Below are positions 46,036 through 56,061 of a stretch of DNA of 64,000 bases, piece after piece (position 1 is the first letter of the stretch; each line of letters starts with the position of its first letter). The notes under the pieces were generated by a model that had not been told where the DNA came from, did no database searches, and was given only the letters and a program-made list of their open reading frames with translations. The position numbers and the translations under genes are program-made. The stretch is from Luteimonas abyssi (GTDB lineage: Bacteria > Pseudomonadota > Gammaproteobacteria > Xanthomonadales > Xanthomonadaceae), in contig NZ_KQ759763.1 of the NCBI RefSeq assembly GCF_001482195.1, positions 1,585,321 through 1,649,320 on the forward strand, read 5' to 3'.

Positions 46036-47202
46036 ATGAGGGCCACGCCCGACGGGCTGCGTGTCCTGACATCGCTGGCGGATGTCGCCGCCGGGGCCTG
46101 GGATGCGCTGCATGCCGGCGACAACCCGTTCGTGACCCATGCGTTTCTCGCCGGACTCGAAGCGACGGGCTGCCTGCGCGAGGAATGGGGCTGGACGCCG
46201 CGCCACGTCACCCTGTGGGAAGACGATCGTCTGATCGCGGCCGCACCGGGCTACCTGAAGACCAATTCGCACGGCGAGTTCGTCTTCGACCATGCCTGGG
46301 CGCACGCCTACGCGCGCTACGGACGCGACTACTATCCGAAGTGGCTGGGCGCCGTCCCCTACTCGCCCGTCACCGGGCCGCGGCTGCTGGCGCCCGACGG
46401 ACCCACGCGCCAGGCGTTGCTGGAGGCGATCGTCGCCCACGCGCACGCGGCCGGATTGCCCTCCGCGCACATCAACTTCCATCCCGAATCCGAAGACGCG
46501 GCGTTCGGCGACGCGTGGCTGCCGCGCATCGACGTCCAGTATCACTGGCGCAATCCCGGCGACTGGCGGCGCTTCGACGACTACCTCGCGGCCATGGACC
46601 ACAAGCACCGCAAGAACGTGCGCCAGGAACGCGCCCGGGTGGCACGGGCCGGCGTCCGCTTCCGCGTGGTGCACGGCGACGAGGCCAGCGACGACGACCT
46701 CGACGCGATGTACGGCTTCTATCTGCAGACGTTTCTCGAGTACGGCAACTCGCCGGCGCTGACGCCTGCCTTCCTGCGCCATCTGGCGGAGGCCATGCCG
46801 CGAGCGCTGGTGCTCATTCTGGCGGATGTGGACGGCGCGCCCGTCGCAGGCGCCCTGTGCCTGCGCGGCGCCGACACGCTGTACGGACGCTACTGGGGCG
46901 CGACCCGGACCTTGCCCGGCCTGCATTTCGAGACCTGCTACTACCAGGGGATCGAGTACTGCCTGCGCGAGGGACTGCGGACGTTCGAACCCGGTGCGCA
47001 GGGCGAGCACAAGATCGCGCGTGGCTTCCTGCCGACGTTCGTGCGCAGCCGGCACTGGATCGGCGACCCCGACTTCGCCGATGCGCTGCGGGCCTGGTGC
47101 AGCGAGGAGGCGCGCTCGGTCGTCGGCTACGCCAGCGCGCTGGAAGGCCGGACCCCCTTCAGATCCCCAGCACCCGACTCCGGCGGCGATCCATCGCGCT
47201 AG
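46036..47202 (+). CDS. FemAB-like/GNAT acyltransferase (DUF482-type)
   Basis: A 388-residue cytosolic protein of the FemAB-like group formerly called DUF482, with two GNAT-type halves. Recognisable blocks are NPFVTHAFLAGLEATGCL near residue 30, HINFHPESED near 145, the basic DHKHRKNVRQERARV near 190, and the C-terminal LRTFEPGAQGEHKIARGF near 318. These proteins are usually annotated as peptidoglycan-related or N-acetyltransferases without proof. It lies between trxB and aat, where E. coli has cydDC. ATG 46036 has no strong Shine-Dalgarno. Confidence 0.85.
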   Translation: MRATPDGLRVLTSLADVAAGAWDALHAGDNPFVTHAFLAGLEATGCLREEWGWTPRHVTLWEDDRLIAAAPGYLKTNSHGEFVFDHAWAHAYARYGRDYYPKWLGAVPYSPVTGPRLLAPDGPTRQALLEAIVAHAHAAGLPSAHINFHPESEDAAFGDAWLPRIDVQYHWRNPGDWRRFDDYLAAMDHKHRKNVRQERARVARAGVRFRVVHGDEASDDDLDAMYGFYLQTFLEYGNSPALTPAFLRHLAEAMPRALVLILADVDGAPVAGALCLRGADTLYGRYWGATRTLPGLHFETCYYQGIEYCLREGLRTFEPGAQGEHKIARGFLPTFVRSRHWIGDPDFADALRAWCSEEARSVVGYASALEGRTPFRSPAPDSGGDPSR

Positions 47203-47252
47203 GCTCCGTCGCGTCGAAAGCGCGCGGCCCGCGCGGTCGCTGCACGGCTCCC

Positions 47253-47264
47253 TACAATGTCGGC
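47253..47264 (+). promoter_or_regulatory. -10-like TACAAT directly before aat start
   Basis: TACAAT at 47253-47258 is followed by six bases and the aat ATG at 47265, with no Shine-Dalgarno. This is the same geometry as moeB and tadA. Confidence 0.6.
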
Positions 47265-48017
47265 ATGCGACGACGCCCCTATCTTCTGGACGCCGATCCG
47301 CAGGCGCCTTTTCCGCCCGCGGCGCTGGCGTTGCGCGAACCCGACGGCCTGCTGGCCGTGGGCGGGGACCTGTCGCCTCCGCGCCTGCTTGCCGCCTATC
47401 GCGGCGGCATTTTCCCGTGGTACTCGGAGGGACAGCCCATCCTCTGGTGGTCGCCCGACCCGCGTGCGGTGTTCCGCACCGACGCCGTGCATCTGGCCAC
47501 CCGCTTTCGTCGGCAGTTGCGCGCCTCGCGCTGGATCCTGCGGGCGGACACCCGTTTCGCCGATGTCATGGCCGCATGCGCCCGGGCGCCCCGCCACGGG
47601 CAATCCGGGACCTGGATCACGCCCGACATGATGGCGGCCTATGCCCGCCTGCATGCGCTGGGCCATGCCCACAGCGTCGAAGTATTCGACGGCGAGCGCC
47701 TGGTCGGCGGGATCTACGGCGTGGCCGTGGGGAGGATGTTCTTCGGGGAAAGCATGTTCAGTGCGGTCGCCGGCGGCTCAAAGGCGGCATTGGCCGGCCT
47801 TGCCGGATATCTGGCCGCGCGTGGCTGGCCGCTGATCGATGCCCAGGTGGAGAATCCCCACTTGCTGCGCATGGGCGCGGAACGCTGGCCGCGCGATGCC
47901 TTCATGGCGCGGATCGCACCGTTGGTGGGCCATGTCGGGAATGTCGGCGCCTGGACGAACGACTTCGGTGAAAGGACGGCCGCGTCACTGGGTGTGTCGG
48001 CGGGCGGCGCCGCGTGA
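47265..48017 (+). CDS. aat: Leucyl/phenylalanyl-tRNA-protein transferase Aat
   Basis: Aat adds Leu or Phe from tRNA to N-terminal Arg/Lys of proteins, creating N-degrons that ClpS delivers to ClpAP. The 250-residue protein has the family blocks LLAAYRGGIFPWYSEGQPIL near 42, WWSPDPRAVF near 61, GGIYGVAVGRMFFGESMFS near 145 and the substrate-pocket LIDAQVENPHLLRMGA near 188. clpA and clpS lie just downstream, so the whole L/F N-degron branch is coded within 4 kb. The rest of the GC-rich tail (ASLGVSAGGAA) is not conserved. Confidence 0.95.
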   Translation: MRRRPYLLDADPQAPFPPAALALREPDGLLAVGGDLSPPRLLAAYRGGIFPWYSEGQPILWWSPDPRAVFRTDAVHLATRFRRQLRASRWILRADTRFADVMAACARAPRHGQSGTWITPDMMAAYARLHALGHAHSVEVFDGERLVGGIYGVAVGRMFFGESMFSAVAGGSKAALAGLAGYLAARGWPLIDAQVENPHLLRMGAERWPRDAFMARIAPLVGHVGNVGAWTNDFGERTAASLGVSAGGAA

Positions 48018-48065
48018 CCGGGGCTCGAACCGCCCCACGCCCGACCCGTGCGGGTTCGGTCCATT

Positions 48066-48101
48066 CCGACGGGCGCGGACTTCTGGGTCCGTCGGGGTTT
48101 T
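48066..48101 (+). terminator. Probable terminator between aat and infA
   Basis: Two stacked stems, CCGAC/GTCGG (48066-48070, 48091-48095) and GGAC/GTCC (48077-48080, 48087-48090), are followed by GG and four Ts, 49 bases after the aat stop. Confidence 0.5.
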
Positions 48102-48199
48102 CTTAACGGAACTTTTGCTTCGCCCGCCGGTTCGTGGGAGAATGTCGCGTTTCCCGGGTCGATTTCCGTCCGGGTCCCCAGACGCGACGAACAGGACGC

Positions 48200-48418
48200 A
48201 TGGCGAAAGACGACGTCATTGAATTCGAAGGCACCGTTTCCGAAACTCTCCCGAACACGATGTTCCGGGTGAAGCTCGAAAACGGTCATGAGATCATTGC
48301 CCACATTTCGGGGCGGATGCGCAAGAACTACATCCGTATCCTGACCGGTGACCGGGTCAAGGTGGAGATGACTCCATACGACCTCACCAAGGGGCGGATC
48401 ACCTACCGCATGAAGTGA
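48200..48418 (+). CDS. infA: Translation initiation factor IF-1
   Basis: IF-1 is a 72-residue S1/OB-fold protein that binds the ribosomal A site during initiation. The sequence shows the standard start [12 protein letters not shown], then [22 protein letters not shown], split here as [13 protein letters not shown] and [19 protein letters not shown], and the end [10 protein letters not shown] promoter-like GAGAAT lies at 48137-48142. The next gene, clpA, is on the other strand, and strong hairpins separate the two. Confidence 0.98.
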   Translation: MAKDDVIEFEGTVSETLPNTMFRVKLENGHEIIAHISGRMRKNYIRILTGDRVKVEMTPYDLTKGRITYRMK

Positions 48419-48452
48419 TCGCTGGGCGCACGGCGTGCGCTTGCGACGAAAG

Positions 48453-48476
48453 AAAAGGCAGCCCAGGCTGCCTTTT
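48453..48476 (+). terminator. infA terminator
   Basis: A 10-bp stem (48453-48462 with 48467-48476) with a 4-nt loop and A/T-rich ends lies 35 bases after infA. The A and T flanks let it work on both strands. Confidence 0.75.
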
Positions 48477-48555
48477 CTCGTTTGTGTCGCCGAAGTGCGG
48501 CGGCGTCTTGATCGGCGCGACGCCGGCAGTCGCTCGTTAGGCGGCGTGCGAAACG

Positions 48556-48583
48556 AAAAAGGGCGCCGTCGGGCGCCCTTTTT
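48556..48583 (-). terminator. clpA terminator (bidirectional hairpin)
   Basis: A perfect 12-bp stem (48556-48567 with 48572-48583) starting with five As and ending in five Ts lies 21 bases past the clpA stop. It should end clpSA transcripts and could back up the infA terminator. Confidence 0.8.
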
Positions 48584-48603
48584 CTCGTGGTGCGGTGAAG
48601 CGC

Positions 48604-50880
48604 CTAGACCGTCGCCGGCAGCAGCTTCTCCGACTCCGGGAACGCCTCGACCACGAGCTGGTCGTCGCGCACCTCGATGCTGACGCGACCGCCGTTCATC
48701 AGCTTGCCGAACAGCAGTTCGTCGGCCAGCGGCCGCTTGACCCGGTCCTGGATCACCCGTGCCATCGGCCGGGCCCCCATCTGCGGGTCGAAGCCGTGCT
48801 GGGCCAGCCACTCGCGGGCCTCCGGCGATGCGGTGACCGAGACGTTCTTCTCGTGCAGCTGGCTCTCCAGTTCGATGACGAACTTGTCCACCACCCGCAG
48901 GATGTGGTCGAAGCCCAGCGGCTGGAACTGCACGATCGCATCGAGCCGGTTGCGGAATTCCGGCGTGAAGCTGCGCCGGATCACCTCCATCGCATCGGTG
49001 CTGTGGTCCTGGCGGGTGAAGCCGATCGAGCGCCGCGAGGCCTGGGTGGCCCCCGCATTCGTGGTCATCACCAGGATCACGTTGCGGAAGTTCGCCTCGC
49101 GCCCGTTGGTGTCGGTCAGCGTACCGCGGTCCATCACCTGCAACAGGATGTTGAAGATATCCGGATGCGCCTTCTCGACCTCGTCGAGCAGCAGCACGCA
49201 GTGCGGCGTCTTGACGATCTTCTCGGTCAGCAGGCCGCCCTGGTCGAAGCCGACATAGCCGGGAGGCGCGCCGATCAGGCGGCTCACGGAGTGCGACTCC
49301 ATGTACTCCGACATGTCGAACCGCACCAGTTCGATCCCGAGCTGGTGGGCCAGCTGACGGGTGACCTCGGTCTTGCCCACGCCGGTCGGGCCGGCGAACA
49401 GGAAGTTGCCGATCGGCTTGTCCGGATTCGCCAGGCCCGAACGCGCGAGCTTGATCGCCGAGGCGAGCGACTCGATCGCCGGGTCCTGGCCGAAGATCAC
49501 CATCTTCAGGTTGCGGTCCAGGTGCTGCAGCACGTCCTTGTCCGACGCGCTGACCTGCTTGGCCGGGATCCGCGCCATCTTGGCGACGATGGCTTCGACT
49601 TCCTCGACGTCGATCAGCGCCTTGCGCGCCTCTTCCGGGAGCAGGCGCTGGCGGGCGCCGGCCTCGTCGATCACGTCGATGGCCTTGTCGGGCAACAGGC
49701 GATCGGCGATGTGCTTGACCGACAGTTCGACCGCGGCCTGCAACGCCTCGTCGGCGTAGGTCACGTCGTGATGGGCTTCGTACTTGGGCTTGAGGCCGCG
49801 CAGGATCTCGACCGTCTCGCCGGTGGTCGGCTCCGTGATGTCGATCTTCTGGAAGCGGCGCGCCAGCGCACGGTCCTTCTCGAAGATGCCGCGGTACTCT
49901 TGGAAGGTGGTCGAGCCGATGCAGCGCAGCTCGCCCTTGGCCAGGGCCGGCTTGATCAGGTTGGAGGCATCCATGGTGCCGCCCGACGCCGACCCCGCAC
50001 CGATGATGGTATGGATCTCGTCGATGAACAGCACCGCACCCGGGTGTTTGCGGATCGCGGTGAGCACCGCCTTCAGGCGCTTCTCGAAATCGCCGCGGTA
50101 CTTGGTGCCGGCCACCAGGGCGCCCAGGTCGAGCGAGTAGATCGTGGCCTCCGACAGCACCTCGGGCACCTCGCCGTCGACGATGCGCTTGGCGAGCCCT
50201 TCGGCGATCGCGGTCTTGCCCACGCCGGCCTCGCCCACGTAGAGCGGGTTGTTCTTGCGGCGCCGGCACAGGACCTGGATCGTGCGCTCGATTTCCTCGC
50301 CCCGTCCGACCAGCGGATCGATGCGGCCCTCGCGCGCGGCGGCGTTGAGGTCGGTGGCGTACTCGGCCAGCGCGTCGCCCTTGGCTTCGCCGCCCTCGCC
50401 CGCCGTCGCCTCGCCGTCCTCGCCGGTCTGCGCGGCTTCGCTCTCGCCGGTCTTGGCGATCCCGTGCGACAGATAATTGACGACGTCCAGCCGGGTGACG
50501 TCCTGCTGGTTCAGATAATAGACGGCGTGCGAATCCTTCTCGCCGAAGATCGCCACCAGCACGTTGGCACCGGTGACCTCCTTCTTGCCGGAGGACTGCA
50601 CATGGTAGACGGCGCGCTGCAGGACCCGCTGGAAGCCCAACGTGGGCTGGGTGTCACGGCTGTCGCCCTCTTCCAGCTTGGACACGCTGGTGGCGATGGC
50701 CTGATCCAGATCGCCGCGTAGACGATGAAAATCGACGCCGGTCGCCTTGAGCACGGCTTCCGCCGAGGGGTTGTCCAGCAGTGCCAGCAACAGGTGTTCG
50801 ACCGTCATGTACTCGTCGCGGGCCTCGCGGGCGCGCTTGTAGCACTGGCCGATGGAGTACTCGAGATCCTTGCTGAACAT
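48604..50880 (-). CDS. clpA: ATP-dependent Clp protease ATPase ClpA
   Basis: ClpA unfolds substrates, including ClpS-delivered N-degron proteins, and feeds them to ClpP. The 758-residue protein has the two N-terminal Clp-N repeats (from [20 protein letters not shown]), the first AAA domain (Walker [14 protein letters not shown] near 220), the second ([15 protein letters not shown] near 498), and the ClpP-contact loop region after it. An acidic/Ala linker (about 143-160) follows the N domain. ATG 50880 matches the standard N-terminus, and GGAGG precedes it. It follows clpS by 81 bases. Confidence 0.97.
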   Translation of the reverse strand: MFSKDLEYSIGQCYKRAREARDEYMTVEHLLLALLDNPSAEAVLKATGVDFHRLRGDLDQAIATSVSKLEEGDSRDTQPTLGFQRVLQRAVYHVQSSGKKEVTGANVLVAIFGEKDSHAVYYLNQQDVTRLDVVNYLSHGIAKTGESEAAQTGEDGEATAGEGGEAKGDALAEYATDLNAAAREGRIDPLVGRGEEIERTIQVLCRRRKNNPLYVGEAGVGKTAIAEGLAKRIVDGEVPEVLSEATIYSLDLGALVAGTKYRGDFEKRLKAVLTAIRKHPGAVLFIDEIHTIIGAGSASGGTMDASNLIKPALAKGELRCIGSTTFQEYRGIFEKDRALARRFQKIDITEPTTGETVEILRGLKPKYEAHHDVTYADEALQAAVELSVKHIADRLLPDKAIDVIDEAGARQRLLPEEARKALIDVEEVEAIVAKMARIPAKQVSASDKDVLQHLDRNLKMVIFGQDPAIESLASAIKLARSGLANPDKPIGNFLFAGPTGVGKTEVTRQLAHQLGIELVRFDMSEYMESHSVSRLIGAPPGYVGFDQGGLLTEKIVKTPHCVLLLDEVEKAHPDIFNILLQVMDRGTLTDTNGREANFRNVILVMTTNAGATQASRRSIGFTRQDHSTDAMEVIRRSFTPEFRNRLDAIVQFQPLGFDHILRVVDKFVIELESQLHEKNVSVTASPEAREWLAQHGFDPQMGARPMARVIQDRVKRPLADELLFGKLMNGGRVSIEVRDDQLVVEAFPESEKLLPATV

Positions 50881-50961
50881 GGGGCGTGCGCCTCCGGAAA
50901 AGTTCTGCGAGTGAGATGGGGCCGGGACGCCGGATTTCCATGGCGGCACCGCGTCTCCGTT

Positions 50962-51288
50962 TTAGGCCTTTTCCATGGTGCACAGCAAGGGATGCTGATT
51001 GAGACGTGAGTATTCGTTCACCTGCGCCACCTTGGATTCGGCCACCTCCCGACTGTAGACCCCGCATACGCCACGGCCGCGTGTATGGACGTGCAGCATC
51101 ACCTGGGTGGCGTTTTCCATATCCAAGGCGAAAAAACGCACCAGGACGTCGATGACGAAGTCCATCGGCGTGTAGTCGTCGTTGAGCAGGACGACGGCGT
51201 ACATGGGGGGTTTGGCGACTTCGGGGCGGCCGGTTTCGACGGCGACGCCATGATCGTGTTCGTGGTCGTGCTGGGGATTGCGTGGCAT
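50962..51288 (-). CDS. clpS: N-degron adaptor ClpS
   Basis: ClpS binds proteins with N-terminal Leu, Phe, Tyr or Trp and hands them to ClpA. The 108-residue protein has a His/Asp-rich flexible N-terminus (HDHEHDHG) and the conserved body [21 protein letters not shown] (split at [13 protein letters not shown]) near residue 29, with [13 protein letters not shown] near 66, including the pocket-forming Asn/Asp and His. It heads the clpS-clpA operon; its promoter lies in the 91-base gap to the divergent gene at 51380. Confidence 0.96.
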   Translation of the reverse strand: MPRNPQHDHEHDHGVAVETGRPEVAKPPMYAVVLLNDDYTPMDFVIDVLVRFFALDMENATQVMLHVHTRGRGVCGVYSREVAESKVAQVNEYSRLNQHPLLCTMEKA

Positions 51289-51379
51289 GGGTGGAATTAT
51301 ACGTTCCGCTTCCTCTCTCTCGTGGACGCCATCGCAGGCCGGGCGCAAAATGGAACGCACTTTCCCGGACGCTGCCTCC

Positions 51380-51889
51380 ATGCGCGCTCTCTCGTGGTTA
51401 CTTTCCGGTCTGCTGCTGTCGTCCCCGGTCTGGGCCGGGGACGCGCCGCCCATCCAGCTGCCCCCTTCGGCGCCGTCGACGGACGTCGCCGACACGGTCC
51501 CGGCCATCCTGGGCGAGGCCGGCGTGGGGTACGAGGTCGACGACGACGGCGACTACCGGATCGTGTACGGCTGGGAGCGCGAGGGGCGCAGCCAGCTCGT
51601 GTACGTCTCCGGCCACACCGAGGAGATCGCCGGCCGCCGCGTGCGCGAGGTGTTCTCCCCGGCCGCGCGTCTGGACGAGGGCATCGAGGCCTCGGTCCTG
51701 CGCGATCTGCTTCGCGACAGCCGGTCCCGCAAGCTGGGCGCATGGGAAATCGCCGGCGAGATGCTGTTCTACGTCATCAAGCTGCCCGAGCCGGTCGACG
51801 CCACCCTGTTGCTGGCGGCATTGACCGCGGCGGCCGAGATCGCGGACGAACGCGAGCAGGCGTTCACCGGCGATCTGGACGCATTGTGA
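51380..51889 (+). CDS. Secreted protein, possibly YbjN-like
   Basis: A 169-residue protein with a Sec signal peptide ([19 protein letters not shown], cleavage about 19). The mature part ([20 protein letters not shown], then [11 protein letters not shown] and [22 protein letters not shown]) looks like the alpha-beta fold of YbjN/type III chaperone-like proteins, but this is a weak family call. ATG 51350 would add ten residues. It is the first gene of a GTGA-coupled run with the NUDIX gene and mnmA. Confidence 0.65.
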   Translation: MRALSWLLSGLLLSSPVWAGDAPPIQLPPSAPSTDVADTVPAILGEAGVGYEVDDDGDYRIVYGWEREGRSQLVYVSGHTEEIAGRRVREVFSPAARLDEGIEASVLRDLLRDSRSRKLGAWEIAGEMLFYVIKLPEPVDATLLLAALTAAAEIADEREQAFTGDLDAL

Positions 51890-52347
51890 GCGCTGGATCC
51901 TCGCGGTTCTGGCAGCCCGATGTGACCGTCGCGACCCTGGTGGCCGACGCCGGACGCCTGCTGTGCGTGGAGGAGTCCGTAGGCGGCGCGCTGGTCCTGA
52001 ACCAGCCGGCCGGCCATCTGGAGCCGGACGAGGCGCTCGCCGACGCCGCGGTCCGCGAGACGCTGGAGGAGACCGGCTGGCATGTGCGCGCGACCCATTT
52101 CGTCGGCGCCTACCAGTGGAAGGCGCCCTCGGGGCAGCACTTCCTGCGCTTCGCGTTCGCGGCCGAGCCGGTCTCGCACGATCCGCAGCGCCCGCTCGAC
52201 GACGGCATCGTGCGCGCGCTCTGGCTCACCCCCGCCGAGCTCCGGCAGGCGGGCGAGCGTCACCGCAGTCCGCTGGTGTGGCAGGCCGTCGAGGATTACC
52301 TGGCGGGGCGCCGTTTCCCGCTGCATGCCGTGACGCAGGTGCCGTGA
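51886..52347 (+). CDS. nudJ: NUDIX hydrolase, NudJ-like
   Basis: A 153-residue NUDIX hydrolase with the full catalytic box [22 protein letters not shown] (Gly-x5-Glu-x7-Arg-Glu-x2-Glu-Glu) near residue 45. In E. coli the gene before mnmA and hflD is nudJ, which cleaves nucleoside di/triphosphates and thiamin intermediates; position and size fit that protein here. GTG 51886 overlaps the previous stop, and its own stop overlaps the mnmA start in the same way. Confidence 0.88.
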   Translation: MSAGSSRFWQPDVTVATLVADAGRLLCVEESVGGALVLNQPAGHLEPDEALADAAVRETLEETGWHVRATHFVGAYQWKAPSGQHFLRFAFAAEPVSHDPQRPLDDGIVRALWLTPAELRQAGERHRSPLVWQAVEDYLAGRRFPLHAVTQVP

Positions 52348-53471
52348 GCGCGGTGCGCACCATCGTCGGCATGTCCGGCGGCGTCGATTCGTCGGTGGCC
52401 GCGTTGCGCCTGCGCGATGCCGGCGAGCCGATCGCCGGATTGTTCATGCAGAACTGGGCCGACGACGGCAGCGGCGATTGCCGTGCCGAGGACGATCGAC
52501 GCGACGCGGTGGCGGTCAGCGGCCGGCTCGGGGTCCCGATCCACTTCCGGGATTTCTCCGGCGAGTACTGGGCGGGCGTGTTCGAGCACTTCCTGGCCGA
52601 ATATGCCGCAGGACGCACTCCCAATCCGGACGTGCTGTGCAATCGTGAGATCAAGTTCCTGCACTTCCTGTCCGCCGCGCGCGAACTGGGGGCCGAACGC
52701 ATCGCCACCGGTCATTACGCCCGCGTGGCGCATCGCGACGGACGCTGGCGACTGCTGCGCGCCCGCGATGTCGGCAAGGACCAGAGTTACTTCCTGCACC
52801 AGCTCGGTCAGGCGCAACTGGCCGCCACGGTGTTCCCGCTGGGCGACATGCTCAAGGCCGATGTCCGCGCACAGGCGACCGCGGCCGGCCTGCCGACCGC
52901 GGGAAAGAAGGATTCCACCGGCATCTGCTTCATCGGCGAACGCGATTTCCGCACCTTCCTCGGTCGTTACCTGCCCGCCCGCGAGGGCGAGATCCAGACG
53001 CCCGACGGCCGTGCGATCGGCCGCCATCCGGGCGTGTTCTATTTCACCCTCGGACAGCGCGAGGGTCTGGGCCTCGGCGGCGTGCGCGGGCATGCGGCGG
53101 CGCCCTGGTACGTGGTGGACAAGCGCGTGGACGAGAACGTGCTGGTGGTCGACCAGGCGCACGACAGCCCTTGGCTGCTGTCCACGGTCACCCGCACCGA
53201 ATCCGCGCACTGGGTCGCCGGTACGCCGCCCGCGGCGCGGTTCGAGGCGCTGGCGCAGACCCGCTACCGGCAGACGGCCGAGGCCTGCGAGGTCGAGGTG
53301 GCCGACGACGGCGCCCTGACGGTGCGGTTCGCCCGGCCGCAACGCGCGGTCACGCCCGGCCAGTCGCTGGTGCTCTACGACGGCGACGAATGCCTGGGTG
53401 GCGCGGTGATCGCCGCCACCGACGCACCCCGGACCGGCAGCCCCTCGGCTGTCGGGGCCCTCAGCGGTTAG
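52344..53471 (+). CDS. mnmA: tRNA 2-thiouridylase MnmA
   Basis: MnmA thiolates U34 of tRNA-Glu, -Gln and -Lys. The 375-residue protein has the PP-loop MSGGVDSS near residue 10, the catalytic Cys pair (NPDVLCN, Cys about 98; STGICFIGE, Cys about 194), and the TGHYAR motif near 122. GTG 52344 overlaps the NUDIX stop by GTGA. The adjacent tRNA-modifying and NUDIX genes copy the E. coli nudJ-mnmA-hflD order. tRNA-Glu(UUC), a likely substrate, is coded in this window. Confidence 0.97.
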   Translation: MSAVRTIVGMSGGVDSSVAALRLRDAGEPIAGLFMQNWADDGSGDCRAEDDRRDAVAVSGRLGVPIHFRDFSGEYWAGVFEHFLAEYAAGRTPNPDVLCNREIKFLHFLSAARELGAERIATGHYARVAHRDGRWRLLRARDVGKDQSYFLHQLGQAQLAATVFPLGDMLKADVRAQATAAGLPTAGKKDSTGICFIGERDFRTFLGRYLPAREGEIQTPDGRAIGRHPGVFYFTLGQREGLGLGGVRGHAAAPWYVVDKRVDENVLVVDQAHDSPWLLSTVTRTESAHWVAGTPPAARFEALAQTRYRQTAEACEVEVADDGALTVRFARPQRAVTPGQSLVLYDGDECLGGAVIAATDAPRTGSPSAVGALSG

Positions 53472-53481
53472 AATCCGTCGG
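53469..53481 (+). promoter_or_regulatory. -10-like TAGAAT directly before hflD start
   Basis: TAGAAT at 53469-53474 overlaps the mnmA stop codon and is followed by seven bases and the hflD ATG at 53482, with no Shine-Dalgarno. Confidence 0.5.
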
Positions 53482-54093
53482 ATGAGTGATGCCTTCGACG
53501 ATCGGGTGCTCGCGCTCGCCGCGCTGACCCAGGCCCTGCAACAGGTCAGGACCACTGCCGAGTCCGGCCAGTCCCGCAACGACGCCGCCGAAGCGGTGGT
53601 GGACAGCGTGTTCCGGATCGATGCCGATTCCGTGGCCGATGTCTACGGCGGCGTGCCGCGCCTGCTGCCCGGCCTGCGCATGCTGCGCGACACCCTCGCC
53701 CGCACCACCCAGGAAGATGCGGTGCCGAAGCTGGCGATGTCGGTGATGCGGCTGGAGCGCCGCTTCTCCTCCGAATCCGGCGCCATCGAAGCGGTCTCGA
53801 CCGGTCTGCGCCGGATCGCGCCCCAGGCCGAGGCGCACGGCAGCATGCATCCCGACGTGCTCAACGCACTGGGTACGCTGTACGCCGACACCATCAGCCA
53901 TCTGCGACCCCGGGTCATGGTGCAGGGATCGCCCCACTATCTGGGTCAGGCCAGTGTGGTGGCGGAAATCCGCGCCCTGTTGCTGGCCGCGGTGCGATCG
54001 ACGGTGCTGTGGCGACAGCTCGGCGGCCGGCAGTGGGATCTGCTGCTGTCGCGCGGCCGGATGCTGGCCTCGCTCGAGCGCCTGGTGCCCTGA
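53482..54093 (+). CDS. hflD: Lysogenization regulator homolog HflD
   Basis: A 203-residue all-helical protein of the HflD family, which in E. coli lies between mnmA and purB and affects lambda lysogeny by binding CII; its general cellular role is unclear. Typical features are ALAALTQALQQVRTTAESG near the start, SVFRIDADSVADVYGG near 42 and RALLLAAVRSTVLWRQLGGRQWDLLLSRGRML near 165, cited here as RQLGGRQWDLLLSRGRML. purB does not follow; a chemoreceptor gene does, after 204 bases without a clear signal. Confidence 0.9.
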   Translation: MSDAFDDRVLALAALTQALQQVRTTAESGQSRNDAAEAVVDSVFRIDADSVADVYGGVPRLLPGLRMLRDTLARTTQEDAVPKLAMSVMRLERRFSSESGAIEAVSTGLRRIAPQAEAHGSMHPDVLNALGTLYADTISHLRPRVMVQGSPHYLGQASVVAEIRALLLAAVRSTVLWRQLGGRQWDLLLSRGRMLASLERLVP

Positions 54094-54297
54094 GTCGGCC
54101 GGGGCGTCCGGCGCCCTCCTCGTTCCGCAGGGACACGTTCCGCAAGAAATGGACGGCGACCGGCACCGCGCCGGCGCGTCGCGGCGCGCTGTGAGCGGAT
54201 GCGCGGACGGGCGGGCAGGCGCGCGTACGTCGAGAATGACTAAAGCCCGGGGCGCGGATGCCGATACCAGCATCGTAGAACCTCTCCGGGAACGCCC

Positions 54298-55488
54298 ATG
54301 TACGCTCGCCCCCTGATCCGTCTCGCTGCACCGCTGTCGCTGACCCTGCTCCTGCCGCTGGCATTCGCGCTGGACTGGGCGGCGCCCGTCCGCTGGGCGA
54401 TCCTGTTCACCCTGACCGCGAGCTGGCTGGTGCTGGCGGTCTGGCTGCTGCGCCGCGAAGTGCGCCAGCCGCCCGAGCAGGCCCGGATCATGAAGGAGCA
54501 GGACGAACTGCTCGGCGAACTGCGCCAGTTCGTGGGCAGCGAGATCGAGGGTTCCCGGGTCGAGGTCGAGCGTGCCCGCGAGCTGATCCGCCAGGCGGTC
54601 AGCGGTCTGGGCAGCAGCTTCGATGCGATGAACCGCAAGTCGCGGCAGCAGTCGCAGGCGATGGCGCGCATCCTCGACCGCACCGGCGAGCAGGACGGCG
54701 GCGGTGCCGACGTGGCCCGCTTCGCCCAGCACGCCAGCCAGCGGATGGAGCAACTGGTCGAGGCGCTGGAGCAGGTCAGCGGCCAGAGCGTGACCACGGT
54801 GTCGCACATCGACGAGATGGCCGGTCATCTGGATGGCATCTTCGCCCTGCTCGAGGACGTGAAGTCCATCGCCGACCAGACCAACCTGCTCGCGCTCAAC
54901 GCCGCCATCGAGGCCGCCCGTGCCGGCGAGGCCGGTCGCGGGTTCGCGGTGGTCGCCGACGAAGTGCGCAACCTGTCCGAGCGCTCCACGGCGTTCAACG
55001 AGCAGATCCGCAAGCTGGCGCATTCGTCGAAGGAGTCGATCGCCAAGGTGCGCGATACCGTGTCGGGCATGGCCTCGCGCGATCTCGACCGCTCCCGCGA
55101 GGCGCGTTCCGAAGCCGCCGGCATGCTCGACCAGGTGGCCGCGATCAATCGCTCGCTCGGCGACGGCATGCGCGAAATCTCCGACTGCGGCCGGGCGATC
55201 GACGCCAGCGTGGCCGACGCGGTGCGCGCCCTGCAGTTCGAGGACATCGCCACCCAGGCACTGGGCGGGGTGCACTCGCACCTGGAGCGGTTGAACGCGA
55301 TCAATCGCGAAGCGATCGATCTGCAGGATCTCCTGCGGCGCAACGGCGGCGTCTTCGACGACGAGCTGATGCGCGCCCTGCAGCGGATCGGCCAGCGTCT
55401 GCGCGAGATGCGCAGCGCCTGGGAAAAGCCGCCGCACAAGCCCGTCGCCCAGGAGTCGATGGGCGCCGGAACCGTCGAACTGTTCTGA
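54298..55488 (+). CDS. Methyl-accepting chemotaxis-type protein without a periplasmic sensor domain
   Basis: A 396-residue protein with two closely spaced N-terminal membrane helices (about residues 7-25 and 32-50) and almost no periplasmic loop, then an MCP signalling coiled coil with the hairpin-tip signature [20 protein letters not shown] (about 196-215) and the segment [17 protein letters not shown]. There is no HAMP or ligand domain and no C-terminal CheR-docking pentapeptide; the end is GTVELF. The C-terminal third ([19 protein letters not shown]) resembles short receptors or proteins that partner with non-flagellar Che systems. It may sense an intracellular or membrane signal. Confidence 0.85.
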   Translation: MYARPLIRLAAPLSLTLLLPLAFALDWAAPVRWAILFTLTASWLVLAVWLLRREVRQPPEQARIMKEQDELLGELRQFVGSEIEGSRVEVERARELIRQAVSGLGSSFDAMNRKSRQQSQAMARILDRTGEQDGGGADVARFAQHASQRMEQLVEALEQVSGQSVTTVSHIDEMAGHLDGIFALLEDVKSIADQTNLLALNAAIEAARAGEAGRGFAVVADEVRNLSERSTAFNEQIRKLAHSSKESIAKVRDTVSGMASRDLDRSREARSEAAGMLDQVAAINRSLGDGMREISDCGRAIDASVADAVRALQFEDIATQALGGVHSHLERLNAINREAIDLQDLLRRNGGVFDDELMRALQRIGQRLREMRSAWEKPPHKPVAQESMGAGTVELF

Positions 55489-56061
55489 CCGCTTGGCAGT
55501 GCCGCTCGCCAGCGCCGCCGCGAACCGGGCCCCGGCCATCCGTGCCGGGGCCCGGTCGTTCGTGTCCTGCGGCACGGATAGCGTGCCCGCCGCCGCGCCC
55601 GCCGATGCACTGGCGCGGCTGGAGCGGATCGGCATGGACGAGTTGCGCGTGCTGCAGGCCCGCCTGCCCCCCTGTCCGGTCGCGCCCGACCCCATCGCCA
55701 GCGTCATCGAATGGGATCTCGCCTGCAGCTGATCCGGGCGACCCGGGGCGCGCCGGCGTGCGCGGGTCGGGGCAGGAAACACGCCATCCTGCGCCGGGGA
55801 CCGCGGCAGGCATCGGCGTCGCGCGCTCGGACACCGCACCGGCTGTCGCGCGACCCGGTCGCGTCATCGGCGACAGGCGTGGGAATCCCGCACGGCAGGC
55901 GGTCCGATACCGCCCCGGTCCGGGCACAGCCTGCCCCGCTCTCCACCTGAGGCCACGGCGAACGAGTGGCGCATGGCGTGTGCCTGCGCAGACGCGCCGG
56001 ACGTCATGGACGTGGATCGGCACGAACGGCTAAGCGCGCGACGGCGCGCCTGCCGGGCGCG
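55489..56061. other. Long GC-rich gap without a confident gene
   Basis: Between the chemoreceptor and the stop of the minus-strand GGDEF/EAL gene. It contains the terminator at 55524-55556. A short plus-strand frame from GTG 55562 to 55732 (56 codons, ending DPIASVIEWDLACS) could be a small gene but has no start signal. The part 55733-56061 shows nothing recognisable. Confidence 0.5.
55524..55556 (+). terminator. Strong hairpin after the chemoreceptor gene
   Basis: A perfect 13-bp GC stem (55524-55536 with 55544-55556) with a 7-nt loop lies 35 bases after the stop; the downstream T content is low. Confidence 0.65.

Noticed and set aside
55493..55732. 79-codon frame just after the chemoreceptor gene
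   Set aside because: It starts at TTG and runs straight through the strong hairpin at 55524-55556, so it is unlikely to be translated. Only the part from GTG 55562 is mentioned as a weak possibility.
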